Positions 40,300 through 51,730 of a DNA stretch of 64,000 nt are shown in pieces (the stretch's first letter is position 1; every line of letters starts with the position of its first letter). The translations under genes were made by a program, and so were the position numbers. Source of the stretch: Pelecanus crispus (lineage: Eukaryota > Chordata > Aves > Pelecaniformes > Pelecanidae); the NCBI RefSeq assembly GCF_030463565.1, contig NC_134651.1, positions 12,908,734-12,972,733 on the forward strand, in the 5' to 3' direction. The notes under the pieces are model-generated. The model was given only the letters and a program-made list of their open reading frames with translations, did no database searches and was not told the origin of the DNA.

Positions 40300-40520
40300 A
40301 TTTCCAATAAAGAAACCTGCGTAAATGGTGCGTAAAGCTTTTATGAATCAAGCCCTTAATCAGAACTTCGGGTTTCCGAGCACATCCTTCAGGCCTAACA
40401 GTCCTTTAATGCATTCATCACATTAAGAGTTAATTTACAACACGGGGTTTGAGATGAGCTCTCGGCCCTTCGGTAAGGATCTGCCTGAAGTGCGAGCTAT
40501 GCGTTAACAACCCAAATGTA
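40300..40520. promoter_or_regulatory. AT-rich island with CpGs, candidate conserved element
   Basis: The segment holds GCGTAAATGGTGCGTAAAG near 40319, CCCTTAATCAGAACTTCGGG near 40352, AAGAGTTAATTTACAACACG near 40425 and GCGTTAACAACCC near 40501, with many retained CpGs. Retained CpGs in AT-rich intergenic sequence suggest constraint or lack of methylation. Confidence 0.38.
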
Positions 40521-41176
40521 TTCTGCTCTCAGGAAAAAAAAATTACCCCTGATATTTTTGCCCTTCAAGGGAGCCTCTGGGCCATGGAACAACATAGCAA
40601 TGGTGTGACGGGACCACCGCCGCGTTCATGAATTTTAGATGCCTGTGAGAAATTATCTATTTTGCTGGACCCTTGCTGGGCTCAATCAGTTCCTCTGTGG
40701 TTGGTGACAATTAAGAGCCAGTATGATGCAAAGAGGATATTTTAGACACTGCTTGACACCCAGGCTCCCATCCCACTAGCTTTGGTCTCTTCTCTACCTC
40801 CCAGGACATGACCCTTCTCTCTCTTTCCCCAAAAAGGATCAGCATGTTTGACGTGATCCCAGTTTCCAGGAAATGGGTTTTCATATCTGAAGGTTGTGTG
40901 TTTCTATACAGAAATTATAATTATGTTGGAAGGAGAAGAGTTCATTGCCTACTGCGAACTGCCCATGCAGGAGCTTGGGAAGTCTTGGGGCTCAACTGCG
41001 GAGCACTTTGGTCCATGCAGAGTGGGTATCAAAAAGGCAGATCTTCCCCCACTTCTCACTTTTCTTCCTCTCTCTGGTTTCTAAGCAGATAACAATTTTC
41101 AGACCATTTTTCTCTTTTGAGACATTACTATTCTGGAGCCAAGCCACAAATCTGCTAGTGAAATAAAAAGGCCATG
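40521..41176. other. Non-coding, nothing recognised
   Basis: No exon or repeat recognised; the open frames are short and overlapping. Confidence 0.5.
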
Positions 41177-41390
41177 CAAAGCGCTTTGTTAAGCAGCATC
41201 TTTCCTGGGGAGATCTCGCAGAGCTTTGCAAAGCTTTGCAGATCCAGAAGGTCACAATAGCAACACTCAATGTATTGTTCTCCCCATGTCCTCTTTTGTC
41301 TTCTCCCCCATAGTAACAGATCACAAACTGAGACACAGGGGACATGAAGGGAGATTACAAAGCCACACTGCCAGCACTACAACACTCTCC
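41177..41390 (+). repeat. Two perfect palindromes inside a probable ancient repeat
   Basis: CAAAGCGCTTTG (41177-41188) and AGCTTTGCAAAGCT (41222-41235) are perfect palindromes 33 bases apart. Further on, CAAACTGAGACACAGGGG near 41325 resembles the MIR-type core with 'GGAAACTGAGGCACAGAG'. MIR/L3-type repeats also often carry a 'GCGCTTT' motif, so the whole stretch may be one decayed copy. Confidence 0.35.
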
Positions 41391-41974
41391 CCGCTCCTCA
41401 ACTCCACTGTTCCCCTTTGCTGCAACAGTATTGCTGCCGGGCACAGCTCCCTGTCTCAGCCTGTTGCATCCCAGCTGCAGACGTGGGCTCCACTGTATTC
41501 AGTAGAGTCATACCAGGAGAAGGGAGATGATAATCAGCTGTACCCCTAATAGAGATGGCCAGAAACACTCTACAGTTTTGGATGAAAAAAGGCTATTTTC
41601 ATTTAAATGAAAATCTTTTTCAAAACGTATCAATTTCAGCGCAATATTGTCTAGGACAAAGAGGCTCAAATTATCCTGTATTCATATGCTGGCATTGGAT
41701 GATTTCCATTTGTCATCTGTTTTGATTCGAAACCAAACCCACAGTTTATAAGATATATTATATATATATATCTCACATAGCTTTAAAGGTCAAAGCAAAA
41801 CAAAGCTTGAATTCACTAAAAACTAGACATTTCAATTAAAACAGTTTCTACAAGTAAATAACATTGGAAAAGTTTAAAACTTTGGGGTTTTCTACTTCAG
41901 AACTGGGAAAAAAAAAGAAGGATTTGTGGAATTTTAATGAAAAGACCATGAGGTTCCCACCCCACTCTACTACT
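41391..41974. other. Non-coding, includes short AT repeat
   Basis: AT-rich sequence with a TA dinucleotide run at about 41752-41772. Nothing else recognised. Confidence 0.5.
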
Positions 41975-42070
41975 GATGGACTGACATGAGGAACACAGGA
42001 AACCTGGGTTCACATCCCTCACCTGCTTGATTTGGACTGGAGATTTGGATGTACTTCTTCTACCAAAAAA
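41975..42070 (+). repeat. Possible ancient amniote repeat fragment
   Basis: The order AGGAAACCTGGGTTCACATC (near 41996), CTGCTTGATTTGGACTGG and GAGATTTGGATG resembles an old repeat known from reptile and bird genomes that carries 'ACCTGGGTTCAAGTCCCTGC' and 'GGATTTGAACCTGGG'. The match is weak and from memory. Confidence 0.3.
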
Positions 42071-45000
42071 GCCTTACTTTTCTGTCATGGGCTTCTCTTA
42101 TTGCCCCCTGCTCAAATTGTTCCACTTTACCACAAGGTAAATAGAATACACCTGTTAGGCTTTGCCTGGATCCCACTTAGAGCAGCATCCCTTCATCTGT
42201 ATGTTTTCCTCTTCCTTGGCCTGACTCATTTTAAACAGCCAGTGATGAAGATGGTATTGCTTTTGCTAGGTGAAGTTTACTTGATCTTCCTGAAAAAACC
42301 CCACCCCAAACCATTCCTTGATATGTAGTTTCCTTCCCAGCCGCTGCTCATTCCTCCTGTTGTGTCTGCCTTGGTGCCCCTTGCTCAGCAGAAAGTCTCT
42401 GCCCGTGAGCATCTTCCCAACATTGCAAAGCCTGGCTCACAATTGGGGAGATCTACTCTCTTCTCTTTTGTATGAGGATCTCAGTTAGCTTAATGCCAGC
42501 TACTGAGGTTTTCCTGTGTTTATAGAAGATGGTGAAAGCTGTATGGTGTTACTGAGAAAGCTTCAGTTTTTCAGCCCAGGCAAATACTCCACTGACCTTT
42601 GCAACAGAGCAGAGACAAGTTCTCCACTACACAATAGGCAGACAAATAATCCTCACACAATTTATCACAAATCTCTTGATCCAGTCTTTGAATTTGGGAG
42701 CCTTGTATCATGTAAATACATACGAAAGCCTATTAGCTCCTTTGATCATATTAACCTGCCACTGTGCACAATTAGTTTGAAATCTTTGTCTGAAAAGCTC
42801 CATATTAGTGTAAGAAGGGGAGGGATTCAGCCTGTCAGAAGAAAATGAATTTTGAGAAGGTGAAAATTTTGTATGATTATGTGACTCAAACATAATTTTT
42901 TCTAGTCTAACATGGAAACCAAGTCTGACTGTATAATAAAGAGCTCTAGGACCCTGCTGAGCCCTCTGCTAGGCTTGTCTTGGGGCAGACACAGTCCCTG
43001 GCTGTGGGTGGACACAGTGTATTAAATAGCGGGGTGACAAACGGTGACAGCACAGAAAAGAGGATGATGTCAAGGTCTTGATATTAAAGAATTTGTGATC
43101 TAAATAGACACGGTGTTTTTGGGAAATAAGCATAATGTTGTTTCCATTTTAAAGATCTCTGTGGCTGGTACAAAAAAAAATTCTGGATCAAATGCTGAGT
43201 TTCCAGTCCAGTATCTTCTCTTATCCATGGGATGATGAGGCCCTCTCTGGAGTGACCCAGTTTTGTGTTCTTTGAAAATGTATTGATCAACTCATGGGAT
43301 GAAAGAATTTGTACACTGCAATTTCACCTTGGCTGCTGACTGTACCAATTTCATTGCCATGAATACCTTTGTCTGGAAAGGATGTCCATCCTGTTTTCTC
43401 CAAACACTGCCTGACATCATTTTTTGAGTAAGCTATTCAGGAAGCTCACTATCCTTGTGAGATCTGTCTGACCTCTGCTGGAACTGATCCTATTTCCTCT
43501 CTCCCACATGGACCATTCTCCTGACAATTTATCATTTTTAGCCTCTCCAATTAGGTGAAAGGATCAAGACAATGACAGTGTTGTTTCACCTATACAAGGT
43601 GTGGGAAATATTGCTTCTACTCATAGATTTCTGCCTCTGCCTTGGTCTTACCGCTTGAGGTGGCTGGAGCTGCAGCCTCCCAAAGGAGATATAAAACCCC
43701 TCAAAGCCACTTCTCCACTTGTGCAATAGCAGCAGTGTCTCTTATCTGCAAAGACCATATAAGCAGTAAAACACTCCATCTGAGCCAGGCACAGCCAGGT
43801 TGCCAGTGTAATTAAATGTGAGGATCAGTTATGGGGGGGATGGGAGAAATCTAACCCTGTTCAACAAGGGTATTCCAGAGGGAGCTGGATAAAATAATCC
43901 ATGAAGATAATTAGCCATGTTATTTTCTTGTTATTGCTGGGTCCCCTGCATGGTGTCAAATGTTTGATAGTGACTATTCTCCAATCACCAGCAAAAGGAA
44001 ACAAAGGGCATCCTCTAAACACTATGCTGGAAGCAAGTTCGTTACACCACATAACTGGGTCATAACTGGGTCTATGCAAGACCCAGTGAGATCAGCATCT
44101 CTACACAGCTCCTTGGTCTGTCGGTGCTACCAAAACACAGCGGTTCTCCTTGTTTCATGTGTCTGGCAGTGCTGAAATGCTTTGGTCTTCCTGGAAAAAG
44201 CCCACCCCACACTGCTTGAAAAATCCGCTAAGTTCCTTCCTCTGCAGCTCACACTGCTGTCATATCCTTAGCTGACAGTCAGTCTACACAATTAGAGTTA
44301 AGTGCTTTGTTTTTCAAGAGGAAGACGGAGGCAGAGACGAAAGAGCTACACATGCCACATGTTTTGTATTTGCACACATGCTCATCTAGCCTCTTGCAAA
44401 GGTTTAAGCAGAGCAGCAAAGAAGCTCTTCTGGACACTCTAAAGCACCTTGCTGGCAAAGGGACCTGGGTCCTGACATTGCCTCACTGAACCCTCTATGT
44501 ATTTTGTGCAGCAGAAGTGCACTGAGATGGTTAGAGGAGAATGTAAGTCCTCTTGCAAACCTCACTAGAGTTTGGGAAATGTTTGCCTGCATATGGTATC
44601 CTGGTTTGTATTGGAGAACAAGCTGTTGGCTTAAAATAACCCACCCAAATGTTTTGGTGCACAAAGCTGAACCTTCAGAAGTGGGAGGAACTGGGCATAC
44701 AAAAGACTCAATGGTCATCAGTTACTTGGCGCCTGGCTCTTTCAGAGGACGTGAGACCTCATCTTAGGCAGAGAACATGCACGTTACAGATTAAGCCCAA
44801 TTTCAGAGCTGTTCTTGCCCTTCTAGGCACAAACATGGTATCACGCCAGGCAGCGAGTGGCAGCAGGGCAACAGGGAGATTGCTTCTGTTCATACAGGCA
44901 GAGGAGATGGTTCCTCATGGTTGCACGCACTTTCAGCAAAAGCAGTGCAACTTTGGCATGGGCTGTGGAAAAGTGATATTCCTTGGACAATTTGATGGGG

Positions 45001-48000
45001 GATCATACTGGGAATAATGATAGCATCTGAGCATTGTCATGCTTCTCTCCTAACTGAGCTGAATGACCCCTACGCTTTTTGGCACCATGGGGAACTGTTT
45101 GCTAAATGAGACAATGGGTAGTCATTTCCAGGCTTGTGATAATTTAGCAAATTGTAAAGGAATAAATTGTTTACCAGTTGAATAGAGAAAAGAGAGGAAA
45201 ATAGCAGGGAATGCAAACACTTGAGATATTTTTTCTCCACTCCCCTGTTAGTAATGGTTCTCTGAGCAGTGATAATTCAGGAGCAGCCCTTTACCTCCAC
45301 AGCCGATTGAGATGATTTTCCAATTAGCCAAACTTTCAGGTTGCCTCCCGTGAGCTCTGTGGAGAACTCACTGATGCATTATGCAGCCCTGCTTGTCATT
45401 TCTACCCTTTCAACTGCCTTCTCCTCCTTGCAAAACACACGAGAGCCGGGCACAGGTTCATACCTGGACATGTCCTTGTACCCAGGAAATGTACTCTGCG
45501 CCATAGAGCTGCTTTACAACAGTTGTGGCAATGAGGAACAAATGAAGGTAAAGAGAGCTCTGCCTCTCTGTCTGGGGCCTGCCCTGAGTGTTGGACCTCT
45601 GCAAATGCTACCGGATCAATGCCAGTCTCAGGGACCGCTGCAGCAAAGGGGTCGGGCTCAGGGAGATGATCTGCTGGTCCCCAAGCAAGAAGGCACCCAG
45701 TGAGCTCAGCAATCCCTTTAGATCAATCAGCTCCTGCAAGGCCACAGAGAAACCTGACTGCCCAGGTGAAAACTAAAGAAACCCACTGCCTTATTTACAG
45801 CAGTGATTCCTTGCTGATGGATGCAAATCGCCATAGCCTCATGGGTGGGTCTTGCTCTGAGCACACACAGTCTGTGAATACCAGCTTATCTAATACATTT
45901 TCTTCCCTGAATCTGTACCTTGGAGGCTTTCACATGGCTTTTTCGATGTGGCCTTCAGGACCTTCTGTGCCTGCAAAGTACCATGCCAAAGTAACTCAGG
46001 CTGTTCTGAGTTAGTCTTGGAGTTGCAACAGCACCAGGACTTTTCAGGTTTGCAAGTGTCCAACAGCCTGAACACTGATGGGAAACCTCCCTAAAAATAT
46101 ATGGTCCCTTCAATCAGGAGTGCTCATTGGATTTCTGGGTGAAGTTTTCTGAACTGTGTAGTCCAGAGGGTCAAAAGAAATGATCAGATTAGTATTTGTA
46201 GTCCTAAGAATTTGCTAAAATCCCCTGCTCCTCTGTTGCTTGGCTTCCCCCGACCAAAGATCAACATGCAACCAGATTTTCTGCTGCCTTTAATTTCCTG
46301 AGACTCAGAGAAATAAAATCCGAGGGACTGACTTTCACCTTTTTCTTTTGTAAGGACTCAAGCCATCCCTTCCTTGGGGTCTGCGAGGATGCTCACTCCA
46401 GTGACCTGCCTGGGCAGAGGAGCGTGCTGGATAAGAAATAACCATAAGGAGGCAAGTGTCACATGATGAAAAATACTGGTCTGTTCTGCTAACCTTTAAC
46501 TTTCCAATGAAACTTTCCATCTCTTGTGTCTGGTGGCAGGTGATGAACAGCCAGTCTGCCCATGTGATGGGCTCAGGGGGCCGGAGGGGGCATGTTCCTT
46601 AGAGGTGTGAGCACAGAGTCAGGACGTCACTTGTGTACCCGGGGTATGGGCTGCTTTCATCGCTGCTGAGAGCTGACATGTGTTAGCAACACGGAGGGGA
46701 ATCTCTCGGGCGTGCCTGTCCTTGGGCACCAGCACTTCTGCTTGCGCAAGGATGCAGTCATGCAAAGTGGCCTCTCACCATGAGGCAAGTACCTATTACT
46801 GAAGCACTTTGAAGCAAGCTAAGGTTCTCATTATTTTCTGAGCCTGGCAACTGCACTGTTACTTCATCTAAGGCTGTTTCTTGTGCTTCTGAGGAGCTGA
46901 CAGGAGTCCACCCACTCCCAGTCAGTGGGGAGAGCTCCTGAATAAGCACCCTGCAGCTATGTGGACTCCTGCAGGGCCCAGCTTGATCCCTGAATTGCTT
47001 TACAGACCAGGACTGTATTGACACCACCAATAAGCAGCCACATAAGGAGGATCTGGAGAATATCCTGGAGACCTAATCCTGTGCCAAAGACGAACTCACA
47101 GCCCACAGTAGCATCTCTAGCCCAGGCAGCCTTTTCTAAATTGATACTGGAAGGCAAATAAAGGTGGCAGAGACCAGTTGGAGGCAGGGAAAGATCTCAG
47201 TTATCATACCATATCAGACCTATCAGCTGTCTTGGTATTTCCTTTAGGTATGGAAATTGTAATTAAAATTTTCCCCTCATCCCTCAGTGGGTTTTGATTC
47301 AAGCCGTGCAGGTCACTTTGATGAAGAGACAGTGCTGCTCTGCAGACCCCAGAGAGTAAATGGTTTCTCTACTGGACTATTTGCTGTGGTGCCAATTTAG
47401 TCACATTTCTCACACTGGCAGCACCTTCAGCCTAACCCAACAGGCAACTTGTTGTGAAGAACGTCACTGCATAAATACTGTAAATCACATTGGCCTCAGC
47501 AATGGGACTTGCAGGGATGGGTGTGTGTTGTGGGAGGGCAGAGTTTGGGAGAGGCACTGGAAAGCCAGGCTGCAGGTTGCTGGTATGCTAAAAGTCCCAT
47601 TACTAAAGACTTTGCCTAAGTTTCTTGGGCATAATGGCATGCTTCCCAGTCATGATGCCTTCTTTCCATGGGCTCCCAGAGTTGTGAGCCATGCCAGGTA
47701 CCTCAAATGCTCTCAAGTCCACATATTGAAGTTTCTAAGAGATGAATTACCATGTGTAATTGCCATGATGGATAACGCAGCAAGGTATTGAACGGGGCCC
47801 TGGAGTCATTCAGGACCTACATTCGCCCTTTTGTTCAGATGGAAAATTAAATGATTCTTAAAATAATAAATGTGCACCCTGGAGAGAAATACTCAGCTGC
47901 TCCCTCAAGAGGTGCTGTGCTGTTCTTCTGTTGAGCAAGGAATAATGAAGGTAATTGAAAAGTTATTACTTTGGGGGCAAATTTATCTTGGCTTGTATAG

Positions 48001-48604
48001 CCTTGCAAATACACTTGACTGGTGAAGCAATCCATGTTCTGCAACAGGGAGAACAGCCGTGCTTTAGAAAAACCAGGCCATCAGATCTGGGGTCAGATTC
48101 TGCACCTCCTTGTTCTTTGTGCGGTTGCAAAGGTCTTGAGCTAATCCCATGCCAACCAGCTGTACGGTGCTACCTGATCAGACCAGGGTGAGAGTGTGCA
48201 AGCTAACATGTCATCTGGGCTGGGGCAGGCTAAGATCTCCCAGGCCATGGAGGAGAACCCACTAAGCTGCAGGCAACCGGTCAGGGAAACAGTGTGGTTG
48301 GATATAAACAGCAGCATAAGTGCTGTGTGGGAGAGGTTGGCCCTAGCCAACCCAATGGCATTACTGAGTCATGTCAAGGGAGACCGCAAGGATTTGGCCA
48401 TGCTTCCTCTCTCTGGTATCAGCCATTTGGTCTCTTCCATGTAATTTCGTCTTCTCTGTGGCCATAGCCGAATGGTGGAGGTGGAAGCAGGATGGGAGGA
48501 CCAGCAGGTGTGGCAGGACTGGCTGGATCACCTGGCTCAAAGTACAGTGAGCTGAGAAAGCCCATCAGAAGCCACTGATATGGTGGAGGCAGATGTACAC
48601 AGTG
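42071..48604. other. Non-coding desert, no gene seen
   Basis: No exon or RNA gene was recognised across 6.5 kb. Open frames up to 143 codons (47360-47791 plus) have no family resemblance and no splice context. Confidence 0.55.
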
Positions 48605-48990
48605 AGGTGGAAGGGTTGGGTTTGTTTGAGCCTGAAGACGAGAAGGACAAGGAGGATCTCACTGCTAGCTTCCGCTACCACCAAGGGAACTGAGAGGCCA
48701 GAGCCAGACTGTCCTCAGAGGGGCACAGCAACAGGACAAGAGGCCACGGACACAGGCTACAGCTGGGGCAATGCCAACAAGGTGTAGTGAAAAAACACCT
48801 TCATAATGAGCGTTGCGGCCCCAGGACAGGGAAGTGGTGGGGGAATCTCTGTCTTTGGAGATATTAAAAACACAGCAGGACAAGGCCCAGAGCAATATGA
48901 CCTGACTTGGAAGCTGGCCCCTTTGTGCAGGTGGTATGACCAGGGACCTCATAAGAGGTCCCATCCTGCCTCAGTAATGCTGCTGCTTTG
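48605..48990 (+). repeat. CR1 LINE 3'-end fragment
   Basis: The blocks of a CR1 3' end occur in order: a GGTTTGTTTGAGCCTGAAGA-like segment near 48619, GAGAAGGACAAGG near 48640, AGAGGGGCACAGCAACAGGA near 48717, CTTCATAATGAGCG near 48799, GTGGGGGAATCTCTGTCTTT near 48837, TTGGAGATATTAAAAACACA near 48855, GGACAAGGCCCAGAGCAA near 48878, TGGTATGACCAGGGACC near 48932 and AAGAGGTCCCATCCTGCC near 48953. This is the usual CR1 tail including the 'agaggtccc-tccaacc' block. It is a 5'-truncated, decayed copy with no coding frame, typical of bird and reptile genomes. Confidence 0.85.
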
Positions 48991-49453
48991 GTGCTGATTT
49001 GTAAAGAAGAGGAATTAAACCTTGCTAGTTCTGCAGAGGCGAGGAAGCACAGGAGCTCCAGTCTGCCTCACTGGAAAGTTGTGTCTCAGACTAAGGTTCA
49101 GCTGCTGAATACTTTCTTGGTGGTGCTAAAGGTTTGAAGGAGGTTTTGGATCTCTTAGACCAGGCGATGACAGCCACTCTGTCCCCTGCAGCTCAGCAAG
49201 GGGTGGGAGTCTCCTACGAGATGGTGCGTTGATTCCTTGAGATGTTTTCAGAGACAGTGAAGGAGCGGCTGTGTGAGCATCCAGCATGCGAATGGTCCCC
49301 CCTGCCCTGCACACCCTGAAAAGACAAAAGCAAGAGAAAAACAAAAAGGAAAATTTGTTCCTCAGTGTCTGCCTGGGACCTGGCCCAGATGCAGGGAATT
49401 TGAAAACAATGTTTCAAAAAGGGTTTTTTGGTTTTGGTTTTTGTTGGTTCCTT
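48991..49453. other. Non-coding, nothing recognised
   Basis: No gene or repeat recognised. A GT-rich stretch near 49420-49450 precedes the C tract. Confidence 0.5.
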
Positions 49454-49467
49454 CCCCCCCCCCCCCC
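49454..49467 (+). repeat. C-homopolymer (14 bases)
   Basis: A run of 14 C. The minus strand is poly-G. Length is prone to sequencing error. Confidence 0.9.
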
Positions 49468-49479
49468 GTTTGTTTTTAA

Positions 49480-49860
49480 AAATTAATTCAAATGAAATGA
49501 AAGTTTTCACATGTTGGGTTTGTTTTTTTAAAAAAGCTCTCAAATAATTAGAGTACTCAAAGTAAACAGGCTCTTCATGCTTTATTACCTGATGTGTATT
49601 ATGGCTCCATTAATGTTCTGTGGCACTTCTGCCATTTTCCATATTTCAAAATGTTTTAAAGATGGGACTCAAATCATCAACATTAATTGCCAGCAAAACA
49701 GAAATGAACCTTCTAAAAGGGAAATAATTTTATAGCTCTAATTCGATTAAGTAGTAAAGCTCATTGTTTCCATCTTAGGTGGACAGTAAAAACACAAGTA
49801 AAGTTAATATTTATTAATCTTAATGTGCAGGCCAGGTAATTACATTGCCCATTGCGGCAG
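49480..49860. promoter_or_regulatory. AT-rich island, strong candidate conserved element
   Basis: Nearly 400 bases are dense in homeodomain and related cores: AAAAATTAATTCAAATG near 49478, CAAATAATTAGAG near 49540, CCATTAATGTTCTG near 49608, ACATTAATTGCC near 49680, CTAATTCGATTAAGTAG near 49738, GTTAATATTTATTAATC near 49803 and GGTAATTACATTGCCC near 49835. Sharp composition edges set it apart from the C tract on the left and GC-richer DNA on the right. This is the clearest enhancer-like block in the window by eye, without alignment. Confidence 0.42.
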
Positions 49861-51359
49861 TGAGGACTGCGTGACTCTCACTTGCTGTGACTCTCACTTA
49901 CTCTCTCTGTATGTTTGCACACCCTTCGGGTAAACAGGAAAGAGAGGAGGGTTTGGTGCTAATTAGAGAGATGAAATTCTCTTTCCAAAGGGCTCCTGGT
50001 TTTAATCGTGTGCTCAGGACTATGGGTGCAGGTAGGTAATTGTGTTTGGTGACAATGGGTAAAAACCAGGAATGGGTGAGCAGCTCCGGAAGGAGCCCAG
50101 ACTTACGCATGCAGAAGTACGTGTGTAGGCATGCACACATGCACACACACACACAGAGTCACACGCTCTCCCTGTGGGCTGTTCATTTCCCACACAGAAA
50201 TCTTTCCACGCTTCCAAAATTATTTTTTTTCCCCATGTTTTTCTCTTTCTGTCCTTTCCTTGCAGCCTTTAAGCAAATCCAGCTGTGACGTAGAGCATCC
50301 TAACGTTGTGAGCAGGACCAGCACCACACTGTCACCAGCATGAGCTGTGGGACGGATGTGTCAGGGGCATTGCTGGAAGCTGAGTCTTGAGCTCAGGAAC
50401 TTTTGGGGCTGTTTCTGCCCTGCTGTGACTCTCCCTGTGCAGAGCGTGGCAAGGGGACAGAGCCAAGGCAGGGGCTGAGTGTGCTGGCTGGCAGGGAGGA
50501 GAGGCTGCGGACCAGGAGAACTTTTGCAGCCAGTGGATAATTGCCTCTCCTTGGCTGCTGGTTCACCTCAGAACAGCTGTGTCTGTAAGGCTTCGCCTTC
50601 AACAGTTTTACTTGCCATGTGTCTGTAAATCTGCTCACTTCCATCACCGCATTGAGCACTTGTCAGCATCTTGGCTGGTAGACACGGGACTCTTCTGTAG
50701 GAAAGATGCCTTTACAGGGCAGTTGTAGATCCATATGTGGGAGAAAGATCATGACAGTTGCCCAGGGCAGGTAAGACCCATCACTTTGCTAAATCAGAAC
50801 CCATGCCAGGTGCAGAGAGCTTTCATGTCTCTGATTTGCCTGTGCCTGCATCAAGCCCATGGTGGCTTCACATGGCAAGCTGAGTGTTGCCTTCAGCCAC
50901 ACCATGTCTGTTTGAATGCCAACCTGGCTGGGACCTGCCAAGCCAAGGCAAGATTGGCCCCACAGCTCTGCAGACCGGGCGAGCTGGTGGTGAATAGGTA
51001 CTAAACCTGTGACCTCTGGATCAGCACTGACCCAAATTAACACAAGCTACTTCCAAGGCCATTTGTGCTGGACAGGAGCAGATTTAGAAAATTTCTAGTC
51101 TCCTTTCAATTGACCCAGTGAAGAAGAAAAGAGCCCCAGAGCATCACAAGTCTACCATTTGATTTCCCTACCAAGCCTGCTCAGCATCTTGCAGGATTGG
51201 CCCTCCTGCATCCTGCCTTTTAATTGCTGACTGATTGTAATATAGGATTTTATTTTCCCTATAATGACTCTTGGGCCCCCCAGATGTTCTCCTCAAGTGT
51301 GGTTGCGTCAGCACTAGAGACTGAATGACTGATACCAGCAATTTTTACAGCTTGAAAGA
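49861..51359. other. Non-coding, no gene seen; CA microsatellite
   Basis: A CA/TG microsatellite sits at about 50132-50155. Otherwise no exon or repeat was recognised. Confidence 0.55.
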
Positions 51360-51730
51360 AGAGAAATGTGTGAAGGGGATTTAATTTAGCTCCAATATTG
51401 TGTCTTCATCTTCAAGACTCTACAAGAAAACGACACCAAAAGGTTATTTTACAACGAGAGGAGGGAGAATTAGCCTGAGAGAGGGAGAGATCACCAAGCT
51501 GGCTTTCTAATATCAGTTCATTACAGAGAACACGTTTACATAGCCACTTTGCTGCTGCTGTTAATTTAAACCTGGATGATTAAAAGCTGTAATTGCACCA
51601 TTTTAAATAAATGTCTGCTATCTGGATTATTATATTTTTAATTAGTGTGGCTCTGTCAAATGTTTTTATCCCTCTGATTGATTTGTTTATACTGTATTTA
51701 TTTATAATACATTGATCTCCCTGGCCCTGC
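51360..51730. promoter_or_regulatory. AT-rich island, candidate conserved element
   Basis: The segment includes GATTTAATTTAGCTCC near 51379, GCTGTTAATTTAAACC near 51557, CATTTTAAATAAATG near 51599, TTTTTAATTAGTGTGG near 51634 and TTTATTTATAATACATTG near 51697. CpGs are retained at AAACGACACC and CAACGAGAGG. The pattern matches the other islands. Confidence 0.38.
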
